NCBI GenBank assembly: GCA_900754515.1
Contig: CAAEDD010000008.1
Location: forward strand, 1-14,846
From: an uncultured Oscillospiraceae bacterium
Lineage (GTDB): Bacteria; Bacillota; Clostridia; Oscillospirales; Oscillospiraceae
Reading direction: 5' to 3'
DNA length: 14,846 nucleotides
The translations under genes and the position numbers were made by a program. Shown here in pieces: positions 7,339 to 14,228 of this stretch (its first letter is position 1; every line of letters begins with the position of its first letter). Under the pieces are notes generated by a model. It was not told the DNA's origin. It saw only the letters and a list, made by a program, of their open reading frames with translations, and did not search any database.

Positions 7339-8673
7339 TTATTCTCCTTTCCATTCCTGCGCTGTAGCCGTCATGACCATCTTGGCGTAGGAGACCTTCT
7401 CATCATATAGCTCCACTTCCATAACTGCACTGCCGGGATTATTTGCCTGAATACGACTCTCCAGTCTCAAACCCTCCGTGGCCTCCAGGGGCCTGAAAGC
7501 CATAAAAGTGCCGTTGGTCAGACGGTAATTCAAAAGTCCCAGCTGGCGAAGATGGCTCTCCGCCGCCGACAGCAGCAGATCGTTCTCCAAATGTCCCGGG
7601 CCGCCCAGGGCGCTGGGCGGTACCTGTACGCGGAAAACAGCGTTGTCCTCTTCGGATACTGCGCTGTCCCTGGTGAGAAAGCTGTCAGTGGTGCTGGTCC
7701 CCGGCTCAGGCTCAGAGCACATGTAATATCTCAGCAAGTCAATGGCACTTATTATTCCCATCATCCGCTTCCCTTCCAGCACCGGAGCCATGAACTGTCC
7801 GTTCACCACAAAGCGGCGGGTCACGTCTCTGACGCTTTCATCTTCAGAGACCGCCTCCATCTCCTCGGTATCCGCCAGAACCGAGCCGAGCTTCTGGGAA
7901 GGGTTTGCCGTGGCTGCCTTCCACATGTCCAGTGCTCCGACGATCTCCAGATCGTCGTCCACTACCGGGTATTGCTGAGCAAGGTTGCTCTCAGCATAGA
8001 GTCGGTGCCAGTCCGCCACGATATCATTATAGTACATATAGTCCGGGGCCTGCATCCATGAGGATACCCGGCTGCTGTCCGTGGAGTCTGCCGGCTCGTC
8101 TAACTCGGAATTGAACAGTCTGACAAGGGCGCTTGCACTCTGGGGAGATGTGAACACCAACAGTCCCTTGCGCTCCGCCAGATTTGCCAGGACCCAACTG
8201 GGTCTGACGCCGCCGGTAAGCAGCAGGTTTGCTCCCCGCTCCAGCACCTCCGTCTGCAGCTCCGGCCGGTCCCCGCAGAGGCACAGGCTGCTTGACGCCT
8301 CCGTGTTCTCCAGCTGGCGCAGCAGGTCCTGACGAGAGCCGTCACAAATTATCAGACGGCGTATCCTCCGGTTCAGATTGGCCTTCCCGGCACTGACGCT
8401 CAGACCAAGCATTCTGGCCGTATCGGCGGCGCTGACACTTTTTTCAAAGTTGGGCTGCTGCACGCATATACGCACCGTGCCCGCCTTTGGCTTTACCATG
8501 ACAAGCCCCATCTGCTCGGCTTCCTTGACGGCCTTATAGGCCGTCCCCTCGCTGACCAGCAGTTTTGCCGACAGTTCCCGCACCGATATCCGGCTGCCTT
8601 CCGGCAGGGATTCTATATACTTTAATACCATGTCATTCTTGATGGAAATCTCGGACGCCCCCTTATATATCAC
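7339..8673 (-). CDS. YtoI-like regulator: winged helix, DRTGG-like, CBS pair, hotdog domain
   Basis: A 444-residue four-domain protein. Residues about 11-70 form a GntR-like winged helix (SVRELSAKLLVSEGTAYKAV at 30-49 is the HTH). About 80-190 resemble a DRTGG domain (LLLTGGVRPSW, 150-160). About 207-318 hold two CBS motifs ending YPVVDDDLEIVGALD and APVLEGKRMMGIISAIDLL. About 345-440 are a hotdog (thioesterase-like) fold containing GTFMAFRPLEATEGLRLESR (388-407). The same order is known from Bacillus subtilis YtoI. CBS pairs usually bind adenosyl nucleotides, and hotdog domains bind acyl-CoA, as in the repressor FapR. Its position beside two acyl-CoA dehydrogenases suggests acyl-CoA-responsive control. 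The start is uncertain: GTG 8673 has no ribosome site and overlaps an operator-like repeat; ATG 8631 (codon 15) is the conservative alternative. Codon 9 (ATT), 8 nt after AAGGGGG, is also possible. Confidence 0.85.
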   Translation of the reverse strand: MIYKGASEISIKNDMVLKYIESLPEGSRISVRELSAKLLVSEGTAYKAVKEAEQMGLVMVKPKAGTVRICVQQPNFEKSVSAADTARMLGLSVSAGKANLNRRIRRLIICDGSRQDLLRQLENTEASSSLCLCGDRPELQTEVLERGANLLLTGGVRPSWVLANLAERKGLLVFTSPQSASALVRLFNSELDEPADSTDSSRVSSWMQAPDYMYYNDIVADWHRLYAESNLAQQYPVVDDDLEIVGALDMWKAATANPSQKLGSVLADTEEMEAVSEDESVRDVTRRFVVNGQFMAPVLEGKRMMGIISAIDLLRYYMCSEPEPGTSTTDSFLTRDSAVSEEDNAVFRVQVPPSALGGPGHLENDLLLSAAESHLRQLGLLNYRLTNGTFMAFRPLEATEGLRLESRIQANNPGSAVMEVELYDEKVSYAKMVMTATAQEWKGE

Positions 8674-8720
8674 AGTTTAAAACAGTTTACTAAGTTCGCC
8701 CTGTTTCGGCTTTAAACTGT
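8672..8720. promoter_or_regulatory. Candidate operator cluster at the regulator promoter
   Basis: The octamer ACAGTTTA occurs at 8672-8679 and 8682-8689, a direct repeat spaced by one helical turn (10 bp). Its inverse TAAACTGT lies at 8713-8720, immediately after the minus-strand -10 box. The outer copies extend to a 10-bp inverted repeat (8672-8681 with 8711-8720). Binding here would cover the transcription start and the GTG start region of the regulator gene, which suggests autoregulation. Confidence 0.45.
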
Positions 8721-8729
8721 ACTATAACA
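8721..8729 (-). promoter_or_regulatory. Extended -10 promoter of the regulator-dehydrogenase unit
   Basis: Read on the minus strand, TGTTATAGT matches an extended -10 (TGnTATAAT with one change). The -35 region 17 nt upstream is only a T-run, which an extended -10 can tolerate. Transcription would start near 8714, about 40 nt before the GTG. Confidence 0.4.
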
Positions 8730-8804
8730 TTTCAAGTTTTGTGAAAAAATAGACATCATTTTTTGAGTATACCGCTGAAACTGATGTCGGGCAGCATGTT
8801 ACTG

Positions 8805-8833
8805 TTGACATCTGTCCCAGTATTGTTTATAGT
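8805..8833 (+). promoter_or_regulatory. Predicted strong sigma-A promoter of the acd-etfBA-CoA-transferase operon
   Basis: A perfect -35 TTGACA (8805-8810), a 17-nt spacer and -10 TATAGT (8828-8833). It lies about 145 nt upstream of the dehydrogenase start, leaving a long AT-rich leader of roughly 140 nt. The octamer-like ATAGTTTA overlaps the -10 box. Confidence 0.7.
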
Positions 8834-8880
8834 TTAACCAGCAGCAGAGAAAAGAAACCGAATTTGCTTTAACAAACTGT
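8829..8880. promoter_or_regulatory. Candidate operator pair at the dehydrogenase operon promoter
   Basis: ATAGTTTA (8829-8836, 7/8 match to ACAGTTTA) overlaps the -10 box, and its inverted partner CAAACTGT (8873-8880, 7/8 match to TAAACTGT) lies 44 nt downstream. At the regulator promoter the outer inverted pair is offset by 41 nt, so the two arrangements resemble each other. Together they suggest one protein controls both directions. Confidence 0.4.
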
Positions 8881-8893
8881 GCACCTGTATTAT
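8864..8893 (+). promoter_or_regulatory. Possible second promoter of the dehydrogenase operon
   Basis: TTGCTT (8864-8869) and TATTAT (8888-8893) are 18 nt apart in an AT-rich leader, closer to the gene than the main promoter. The match is moderate and could be a chance effect of base composition. An octamer-like CAAACTGT falls in its spacer. Confidence 0.25.
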
Positions 8894-8966
8894 AACAGAT
8901 TTCTTTGTTTTTGCAATAGTTTTCTTTATCTGTACTAAATTACAAGATCAACTAAACTTAAACATG

Positions 8967-8972
8967 GAGGTC
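8967..8972 (+). promoter_or_regulatory. Ribosome binding site that fixes the dehydrogenase start
   Basis: GGAGGT lies 6 nt before ATG 8979. An in-frame ATG at 8964 would overlap this site and has no ribosome site of its own, so 8979 is preferred. Confidence 0.8.
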
Positions 8973-8978
8973 AAGACA

Positions 8979-10112
8979 ATGTACAAGTTCACTGAAGAAC
9001 AACTGATGATCCGTGACATGGTAAGAGAGTTTACTGCAAACGAGATTGAGCCCAGAGACAGAGCCATGGACGAGAACGGCTTTGACTGGGATCTGATTCC
9101 CAAACTGGTGGATGCCGGCCTCATGGCCATCCATATGCCCGAAGAGTACGGCGGCGGCGGCGGAGACACCATTACCAGTGAAATAGTCATCAATGAGATT
9201 GCCAAGGGCAGCGCCTCCATCGCCCTGTTCCTTGATGCCCACTGGCTGGCCGCCGACATGATCCTTCTCCACGGCACCGAGGAGCAGAAGAAGAAATACG
9301 TTCCTCTGTGCGCTGAGGGCAAGGTCTTTGCCTTCGGTCTCACCGAGTCCAACGCCGGCTCCGACGCCGCAGCCATCAAGTCCGTTGCCGAGAAGCAGCC
9401 CGACGGCAGCTATATTCTCAACGGCGGCAAAGCCTGGATCACCAACTCCGGTATTGCTGACTACTATCTGATCATGGCCAAGACCGATCCTGAAGCCGGC
9501 AACAAGGGCATTTCCGTCTTTATAGTCCCCAAAGAGGCTGAGGGTCTCACCGTTGGCAAGTTTGAGAAGAAGATGGGCATGCGCGGCTCCGGCACCTGTG
9601 AGCTGAGCTTTGACAACATCAAGCTCCCCGCCGATGCTCTGGTTGGTCCGGAAGGCCGCGGCTTCATGATAGCCATGCAGGCTCTTGACGGTGCCCGTAT
9701 CTCCATCGGTGCCATTGCCTCCGGTCTTATGCAGCATGCTATGGACAAGGCCATCAAGTATGCCAAGGAGCGTGTCACCTTTGGCAAGCCCATTTACAAG
9801 CATCAGGCTGTCGGCTTCAAGTTTGCAGACATGGCCGCCAAGATCCGGGCTACCGACCTGATGATCTGGGACACCTGCGAAATGAAGGACTCCGGCGTCC
9901 GCTTCTCCACTGAAGCTGCCGAGCTGAAGCTCCTGGCTTCCCGCTGGGCCTGCGAAGTCTGCGACGACTGCATCCAGATCCACGGCGGCAACGGCTACAG
10001 CCACGAGTTTGACGTAGAGCGCTTCTACCGCGATGCAAAGCTGCTGGAGATCGGCGAAGGAACCAGCGAGATACTGCGCATGGTCATCAGCGGCGCCGTT
10101 ATCGGCAGATAA
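8979..10112 (+). CDS. Acyl-CoA dehydrogenase / enoyl-CoA reductase (Bcd/CaiA/AcdA-type)
   Basis: A 377-residue FAD enzyme typical of short-chain acyl-CoA dehydrogenases. Motifs: FGLTESNAGSDA (119-130), WITNSG (153-158), RVTFGKPIYKHQA (265-277), HGGNGY (335-340), and catalytic base E360 in IGEGTSEI. It heads an operon with EtfB, EtfA and a CoA-transferase, the arrangement of anaerobic enzymes that run in the reductive direction, such as butyryl-CoA dehydrogenase, caffeyl-CoA reductase and the AcdAB enzymes of amino-acid reduction. It is likely the catalytic subunit of an enzyme-EtfAB complex in the cytoplasm that reduces an enoyl-CoA. The start is chosen at 8979 because GGAGGT (8967-8972) precedes it. 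The 31-nt gap to etfB supports co-transcription. The acyl substrate is not known. Confidence 0.92.
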   Translation: MYKFTEEQLMIRDMVREFTANEIEPRDRAMDENGFDWDLIPKLVDAGLMAIHMPEEYGGGGGDTITSEIVINEIAKGSASIALFLDAHWLAADMILLHGTEEQKKKYVPLCAEGKVFAFGLTESNAGSDAAAIKSVAEKQPDGSYILNGGKAWITNSGIADYYLIMAKTDPEAGNKGISVFIVPKEAEGLTVGKFEKKMGMRGSGTCELSFDNIKLPADALVGPEGRGFMIAMQALDGARISIGAIASGLMQHAMDKAIKYAKERVTFGKPIYKHQAVGFKFADMAAKIRATDLMIWDTCEMKDSGVRFSTEAAELKLLASRWACEVCDDCIQIHGGNGYSHEFDVERFYRDAKLLEIGEGTSEILRMVISGAVIGR

Positions 10113-10143
10113 AAACCATTCTTGATAAGGAGACAGAACTCCA

Positions 10144-10929
10144 ATGAAAATTCTGGTATTTGTAAAACAGGTCCCCGACACCGACGATGTAAAGCTGGAC
10201 CCAAAAACCGGCAACATCATGCGTGAAGGTGTGGCCAGCAAGCTCAATCCGTTGGATGCCAACGCCGTTGAGGCCGCCATCCAGCTTAAGGAAAAGTACG
10301 GCGCCACTGTTTGCGCCATCAGCATGGGTCCCCCTCAGGCCGAGGAAGTGCTGAAGAAAGCCCTGGCTCTGGGCTGCGATGAAGCCTACCTCCTGTCTGA
10401 CCGGGCCTTCGGCGGAGCCGACACCCTGGCCACCTCTTACACTCTGGCCATGGCTGCAAAGAAAATAGGCGGATATGATCTGCTTCTCTTCGGCCGCCAC
10501 GCCGTAGACGGCGACACCGCCCAGACCGGTCCTGCCACCGCCGCCCATCTGGGCATCCCCCAGATAACCCTGGCCTCCTCCATCGATGTTCAAGACGGCT
10601 ATGTCATCTGCGACCGGGTTCTGGAGGACAGTGTGCAGAAGGTACGGGCAAAGCTGCCCGCTCTGGTCACTGTCACAGCCGAGATAAACCAGCCCCGTTA
10701 CCCCAAGCCCATTAACATAATGAAAGCTCTGAAGAAGCCCCGCTTCGTATGGAACGCTGAGGATCTGGAGGCAGACAAGAGCCGTACCGGTATCCCCGGC
10801 TCCCCCTCCTCCACCAAGGAAGTTCTGGAGCCACCAAAGCGCAATGCGGACACCAAGTATTTCTCCGGCACCGGAGAGGAAATCGCCGCTCAGATTGCAG
10901 ACATGCTGCATGACGAGCATCTGATATAA
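10144..10929 (+). CDS. etfB: Electron transfer flavoprotein beta subunit
   Basis: A 261-residue EtfB/FixA-family protein that pairs with EtfA to carry electrons to or from the acyl-CoA dehydrogenase. It opens with the family signature MKILVFVKQVPDT and has SMGPPQA (60-66). The nucleotide-site loop reads VDGDTAQTGP (121-130). From family knowledge, bifurcating EtfB proteins carry DGDTAQVGP here and bind a second FAD, whereas classical mitochondrial-type EtfB has DDDCNQTGQ and binds AMP. The loop therefore favours a bifurcating type. AAGGAG (10127-10132) precedes the ATG by 11 nt. The C-terminus (about 205-261) is the arm that wraps around EtfA. FixA is an alternative name; no fixC or fixX is in the window. 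Confidence 0.93.
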   Translation: MKILVFVKQVPDTDDVKLDPKTGNIMREGVASKLNPLDANAVEAAIQLKEKYGATVCAISMGPPQAEEVLKKALALGCDEAYLLSDRAFGGADTLATSYTLAMAAKKIGGYDLLLFGRHAVDGDTAQTGPATAAHLGIPQITLASSIDVQDGYVICDRVLEDSVQKVRAKLPALVTVTAEINQPRYPKPINIMKALKKPRFVWNAEDLEADKSRTGIPGSPSSTKEVLEPPKRNADTKYFSGTGEEIAAQIADMLHDEHLI

Positions 10930-10942
10930 GGAGGCAGCATCC

Positions 10943-11941
10943 ATGGCAAAAAGTGATTACAAAGGAATATGGGTGTTTGCCGAACAGCAGAACGGCAAAC
11001 TTAACGGCACCGTTCTGGAGCTGCTGGCAAAGTCCCAGGAGCTTAAGGAGCACACCGGCGAGGAGATAAGCGCAGTGCTGCTGGGCAAGGACGTATCCCA
11101 TCTCGCCGATACTCTCTTTGCCTACGGCGCCGACAAGGTCATCCTTGTGGAAAATGACGCTCTGGCAAACTACAGCGCCCGTCCCTACGAGGCAGCGCTG
11201 ACCCAGGTGGCGGAGAAATACAAGCCCTCCATTATCCTCTATGGGGCCACTTCTCTGGGCCGTGACCTGGCCCCCAGGCTCATGGTCTCCCTGAATACCG
11301 GCTTGACCGCCGACGCCATTGACCTTGGTTTTGACAAGGATGAGGTGTTCTATCAGACTACCCCCGCCTATGGCGGAAGCATTCTGGCTCACATAGTTAT
11401 ACTGGAGGCCCGTCCCCAGATGGCCACTGTGAGACCCATGATGTTTGAACCTATAGAGCCCCGCGTGGGTGCAAAAGGCGAGCTCATCACCGAGACGGTG
11501 ACGGTGGAAGCGGACCCTGACTATGAGGTGCTGGAGACATCCCCCAAGCAGGATACCGGCGACTCCATCGAAGGTGCTCAGGTCGTCGTTGCCGGCGGCC
11601 GGGGCATCAAGGAAGAATCCGACCTGGCTTCACTGAAGGAGCTGGCAGAGCTGCTGGGCGGCAAGCTGGCAGCTTCCCGTCCTCTGGTGGACAACGGCTG
11701 GCTGCCCCATGAAAAGCAGATCGGCCAGAGCGGCGCCGCAATCAAGCCCAAATACATTTTCAACATCGCAATTTCCGGCTCCGTCCAGTATCAGGTAGGT
11801 ATGCAGAATTCCGGCTGCATCATCTCCATCAACCACACCAAGGGCGCTCCCATCTTTGACATCTCCCATTACGGCGCAGTGGCGGACTACCGCAGCGTCG
11901 TCCCCGCTCTGGTGGAGGAGATAAAGCGCAGAAAAGCCTGA
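10943..11941 (+). CDS. etfA: Electron transfer flavoprotein alpha subunit
   Basis: A 332-residue EtfA/FixB-family protein. The N-terminal domain (about 6-190) packs on EtfB; the C-terminal FAD domain (about 207-320) shows VVAGGRGIK (215-223), ASRPLVDNGWLPHEKQIGQSG (244-264), ISGSVQYQVGM (277-287) and INHTKGAPIF (296-305), the conserved flavin contacts. There is no N-terminal ferredoxin domain, unlike CarE of the caffeate reductase, so any low-potential electrons would go to a separate ferredoxin or flavodoxin. AAGGAGG (10928-10934) overlaps the etfB stop and lies 8 nt before ATG 10943, so translation is probably coupled. A 50-nt spacer without visible structure separates it from the CoA-transferase. 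Confidence 0.94.
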   Translation: MAKSDYKGIWVFAEQQNGKLNGTVLELLAKSQELKEHTGEEISAVLLGKDVSHLADTLFAYGADKVILVENDALANYSARPYEAALTQVAEKYKPSIILYGATSLGRDLAPRLMVSLNTGLTADAIDLGFDKDEVFYQTTPAYGGSILAHIVILEARPQMATVRPMMFEPIEPRVGAKGELITETVTVEADPDYEVLETSPKQDTGDSIEGAQVVVAGGRGIKEESDLASLKELAELLGGKLAASRPLVDNGWLPHEKQIGQSGAAIKPKYIFNIAISGSVQYQVGMQNSGCIISINHTKGAPIFDISHYGAVADYRSVVPALVEEIKRRKA

Positions 11942-11991
11942 GCATCACATAAATCTATTCAAGATAAACTTTTTGAAAAGGAGATCTTATT

Positions 11992-13248
11992 ATGAGCGAA
12001 CGTAAATTCATCATCCCTGAGTACGGCCCCTTTGCCGGTATGCGCGTTGTCTGCTCCGGCTCTCTGGTCGCAATGCCCTTTGCCGCCACCATGCTGGCCG
12101 ACTTCGGCGCAGAAGTCATTCAGATAGAGCGTCCCGGCGTTGGTGACACCCTGCGTATGCTGGCCCCCTTTGCCGATGTAAACGGCACCAAGGTCTCCAC
12201 CGCCTGGGCTCAGGATGCCCGCAACAAGCTGGCCATGAGCCTGGAGCTGAACCTGAAGCATGAGGAAGTCAAGGATATATTCTATGGTCTCATCAAAGAG
12301 GCGGATATCTTCATGGAGAACATGGTCTGGCTGGAGAAGCTGGGCATCTATGATGAAGAACTGCTGAAGGTCAATCCCAAACTGGTCATCGTCCACGTCA
12401 GCGGCATGGGCCACAAGGAATTCGGCGGCATCCCCTCCGTCTGCAACCGTGCATCCTATGACATGATAGGTCAGGCCTTTTCCGGCTGGCTGTACCTCCA
12501 GGGTGACGCTGACCGTAACCCCGCCATCGCAAAGCCCTACACCAACGACTATGTCTCCGCTTTTGCCACTCTCTTTGCCGCTCTGGCAGGCTACACCTAT
12601 GCCCAGAAGACCGGTAAGGGCCAGGTAGTTGACGTGGCACAGTTCGAGGCTATGGCTCAGTACATGTGCGGAACCTACACCACCTACACCATGTCCGGCA
12701 AGGTCTCCGAGCGTTCCGGCAACTTCAACCCCGCCTTCCAGCCCTACAACCTCTTCAAGTCCAAGGACGGCTTACTGGTAGCCCTGGGTGCCTTCGGCCC
12801 AGGCGTGTACAACCGCTGCATCCCAGCCATGGGTCTTGACCTGGAGTACTTCAACTACAAGGATTGCTCCTCCGGCCCCGCTGCCGTGGCTTCCGAAAAG
12901 GGCCAGGAGCTGAACAAAGCCGTCATCGACTGGTGCGCTTCCCACGACGCCAAGGAGATCGAGTCCATCATGGAAGGCGCCCGTGTCCCCTGCGCTACCG
13001 TCAATACCGCCAAATCCGCCTATGAGAACGAGCACTTCCGCTCCCGCGGCGACTGGGTCAAGTATGTTGACCAGACCACCAACAGCGAGATTGAGGCCTT
13101 TGGTATTGCACCCAAGATGAGCGTAACTCCGGGTAAGGTCTGGCGTGGCGCTCCCTCCATGGGCCAGGATACCGAGACCATCCTCAAGACCATTCTGGGC
13201 TACGACGATGCAAAGATCGCCGACCTGAAGGAAAAGAAACTCATCTGA
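11992..13248 (+). CDS. CaiB/BaiF-family class III CoA-transferase (CaiB-like)
   Basis: A 418-residue cytoplasmic CoA-transferase expected to exchange CoA between two carboxylic acids. Landmarks: YGPFAGMRVVCSG (11-23), ADFGAEVIQIERP (36-48) for CoA binding, NPKLVIVHVSGMG (128-140), QAFSG (161-165), the catalytic aspartate D186 in KPYTNDY (matching Asp169 of E. coli CaiB), TGKGQVVDVAQFE (about 207-219), and a C-terminal PGKVWRGAPSMGQDT. The last block and the PYTxDY block recall carnitine CoA-transferase CaiB more than generic family members, but HadA and FldA of amino-acid fermentation are also relatives. As last gene of the acd-etfBA operon it would load CoA onto the acid to be reduced and recover it from the product. 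AAGGAG lies 8 nt before the ATG. A strong terminator follows. Confidence 0.92.
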   Translation: MSERKFIIPEYGPFAGMRVVCSGSLVAMPFAATMLADFGAEVIQIERPGVGDTLRMLAPFADVNGTKVSTAWAQDARNKLAMSLELNLKHEEVKDIFYGLIKEADIFMENMVWLEKLGIYDEELLKVNPKLVIVHVSGMGHKEFGGIPSVCNRASYDMIGQAFSGWLYLQGDADRNPAIAKPYTNDYVSAFATLFAALAGYTYAQKTGKGQVVDVAQFEAMAQYMCGTYTTYTMSGKVSERSGNFNPAFQPYNLFKSKDGLLVALGAFGPGVYNRCIPAMGLDLEYFNYKDCSSGPAAVASEKGQELNKAVIDWCASHDAKEIESIMEGARVPCATVNTAKSAYENEHFRSRGDWVKYVDQTTNSEIEAFGIAPKMSVTPGKVWRGAPSMGQDTETILKTILGYDDAKIADLKEKKLI

Positions 13249-13279
13249 GTCTTCATTTTGTTTCCCATCTCTCATTTCA

Positions 13280-13320
13280 TAAAGTGCCGGGCTGCATATG
13301 CAGCCCGGCACTTTAGTTTT
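13280..13320 (+). terminator. Palindromic intrinsic terminator of the acd-etfBA operon
   Basis: Positions 13280-13315 are a perfect 36-nt palindrome with a GC-rich stem (GTGCCGGGCTGC and its complement) centred on CATATG, followed by GTTTT. It lies 31 nt after the CoA-transferase stop. AAA at the left foot could give weak activity on the other strand. Confidence 0.85.
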
Positions 13321-13969
13321 ATATTGCATAATAAGAGCTGCTTACAGCCACTAAGAAACCTTCTGCCTTTGCTAAACTGCTCGGCAGTGTAGAATATCAT
13401 CCTGTTATTAATCCGCTGTACGGCCCTCTCTGCGCTTCTGTAGCCCGTCAGATAATGCCAGCTCTCTTTGCCATGATTCAGTCCTGAATACTAGAGCGCT
13501 GTGTGTGCGCTCCAGCAACTAAAAAGCCCCGACATTATTCTTAACTGTGATTTTCTCTATCACCTTATAAATCACCGGCATTATCATCAGCCGAATCTTA
13601 CCTATATCTCACTGTAGCCGATTTGAGAGACTTACTCTTGACTCTTTTCAGACCGATGCCTTGTTTCAGCTGTCGGAAGAAATTACTTGTAAAAGCAATA
13701 GACAAAGACATACAGCAAAAGTCAGTAGTATATACCTTCCCCGTCATGGCTCTGTTCCTCTATATACAAATTGCAAATTGTTTTCTTTTTCCTACAGGAT
13801 AGCAACCCCAAAGACATGCGGACATGAGATTTTACGTAGCCGCCCTAAGGCATAATTCAGGTTTGCTCTATGCAAACTTCAGTATGTAGTATGAAGGGAT
13901 CATTTTACAAATATTTTTCCTTAATTGAAGAAAGAATAGGTCAAACACCTAGATTCCTTTGTAGAACAG
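13321..13969. other. Non-coding AT-rich region between operon and CRISPR trailer
   Basis: No credible gene was found on either strand; the longest open frame (64 codons, 13661-13855) has no ribosome site or recognisable motif. Small hairpins are present: GAGCGC/GCGCTC (13494-13499 with 13507-13512, 7-nt loop) and an 8-bp stem at 13859-13866/13872-13879 with one G·T pair. Base composition is clearly more AT-rich than the flanking operon. No insertion-sequence ends or tRNA were seen. Confidence 0.5.
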
Positions 13970-14001
13970 AAAAAAGACCTGAAATCCGAAGATTTCAGGT
14001 C
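13970..14001 (-). terminator. Left-pointing intrinsic terminator, probably of the CRISPR transcript
   Basis: On the minus strand GACCTGAAATC pairs perfectly with GATTTCAGGTC around a TTCG tetraloop, followed directly by six T. This is a textbook intrinsic terminator for transcription running right to left. The only candidate transcript entering from the right is the CRISPR array, whose last repeat is about 200 nt away. Confidence 0.85.
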
Positions 14002-14199
14002 ATATCCTGGCAGTGAAAGAAAGCTTCGAGAAGAAGGCTTCGAATTACCCAAGAGATATTTTAATAATTTTTATAAGCAAATTATGTGATATTTAGCTAA
14101 GGATCTGTGAAATCCCGTACCATTCAGCACATTGTTTTGTATATTTCCAGGCTATAAAGGGTCAGAATAATGGTCGAGGTAGCTGGCTGAGGAACAGGA
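14002..14199. other. CRISPR trailer region
   Basis: 198 nt of AT-rich DNA between the degenerate end repeat and the left-pointing terminator. No further repeat copy is found one 61-nt period to the left of the degenerate repeat (14139-14167). No gene is visible. On the minus strand a 22-codon open stretch (about 14094-14159) lies between two stops and is too short to interpret. Confidence 0.4.
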
Positions 14200-14228
14200 A
14201 GAATTAACCCTGCATGTGCGGGGATAAG
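14200..14228 (-). repeat. Degenerate terminal CRISPR repeat
   Basis: This 29-nt unit stands exactly one 61-nt period left of the next repeat and matches the consensus at 23 of 29 positions. Five changes lie in its first 12 bases and one at position 18; the other end is intact. Decay of the repeat farthest from the leader is typical, so this marks the old, leader-distal end. Confidence 0.85.

Noticed and set aside
8834..8978. Long leader of the dehydrogenase operon considered as a riboswitch
   Set aside because: It is AT-rich with no stable stem set, no terminator hairpin and no recognisable aptamer core.
8958..10325. Minus-strand open frame of 455 codons across the dehydrogenase and etfB
   Set aside because: It is antisense to two well-supported genes, is low-complexity (Gly/Ala/Val-rich), shows no domain and crosses a gene boundary.
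13661..13855. 64-codon open frame in the AT-rich gap
   Set aside because: No ribosome site, no motif, and the composition is that of the surrounding non-coding DNA.
14094..14159. Minus-strand 22-codon stretch rich in aromatic residues (Trp, Tyr) in the CRISPR trailer, looking like a gene remnant
   Set aside because: Bounded by stops on both sides and too short to distinguish from chance.
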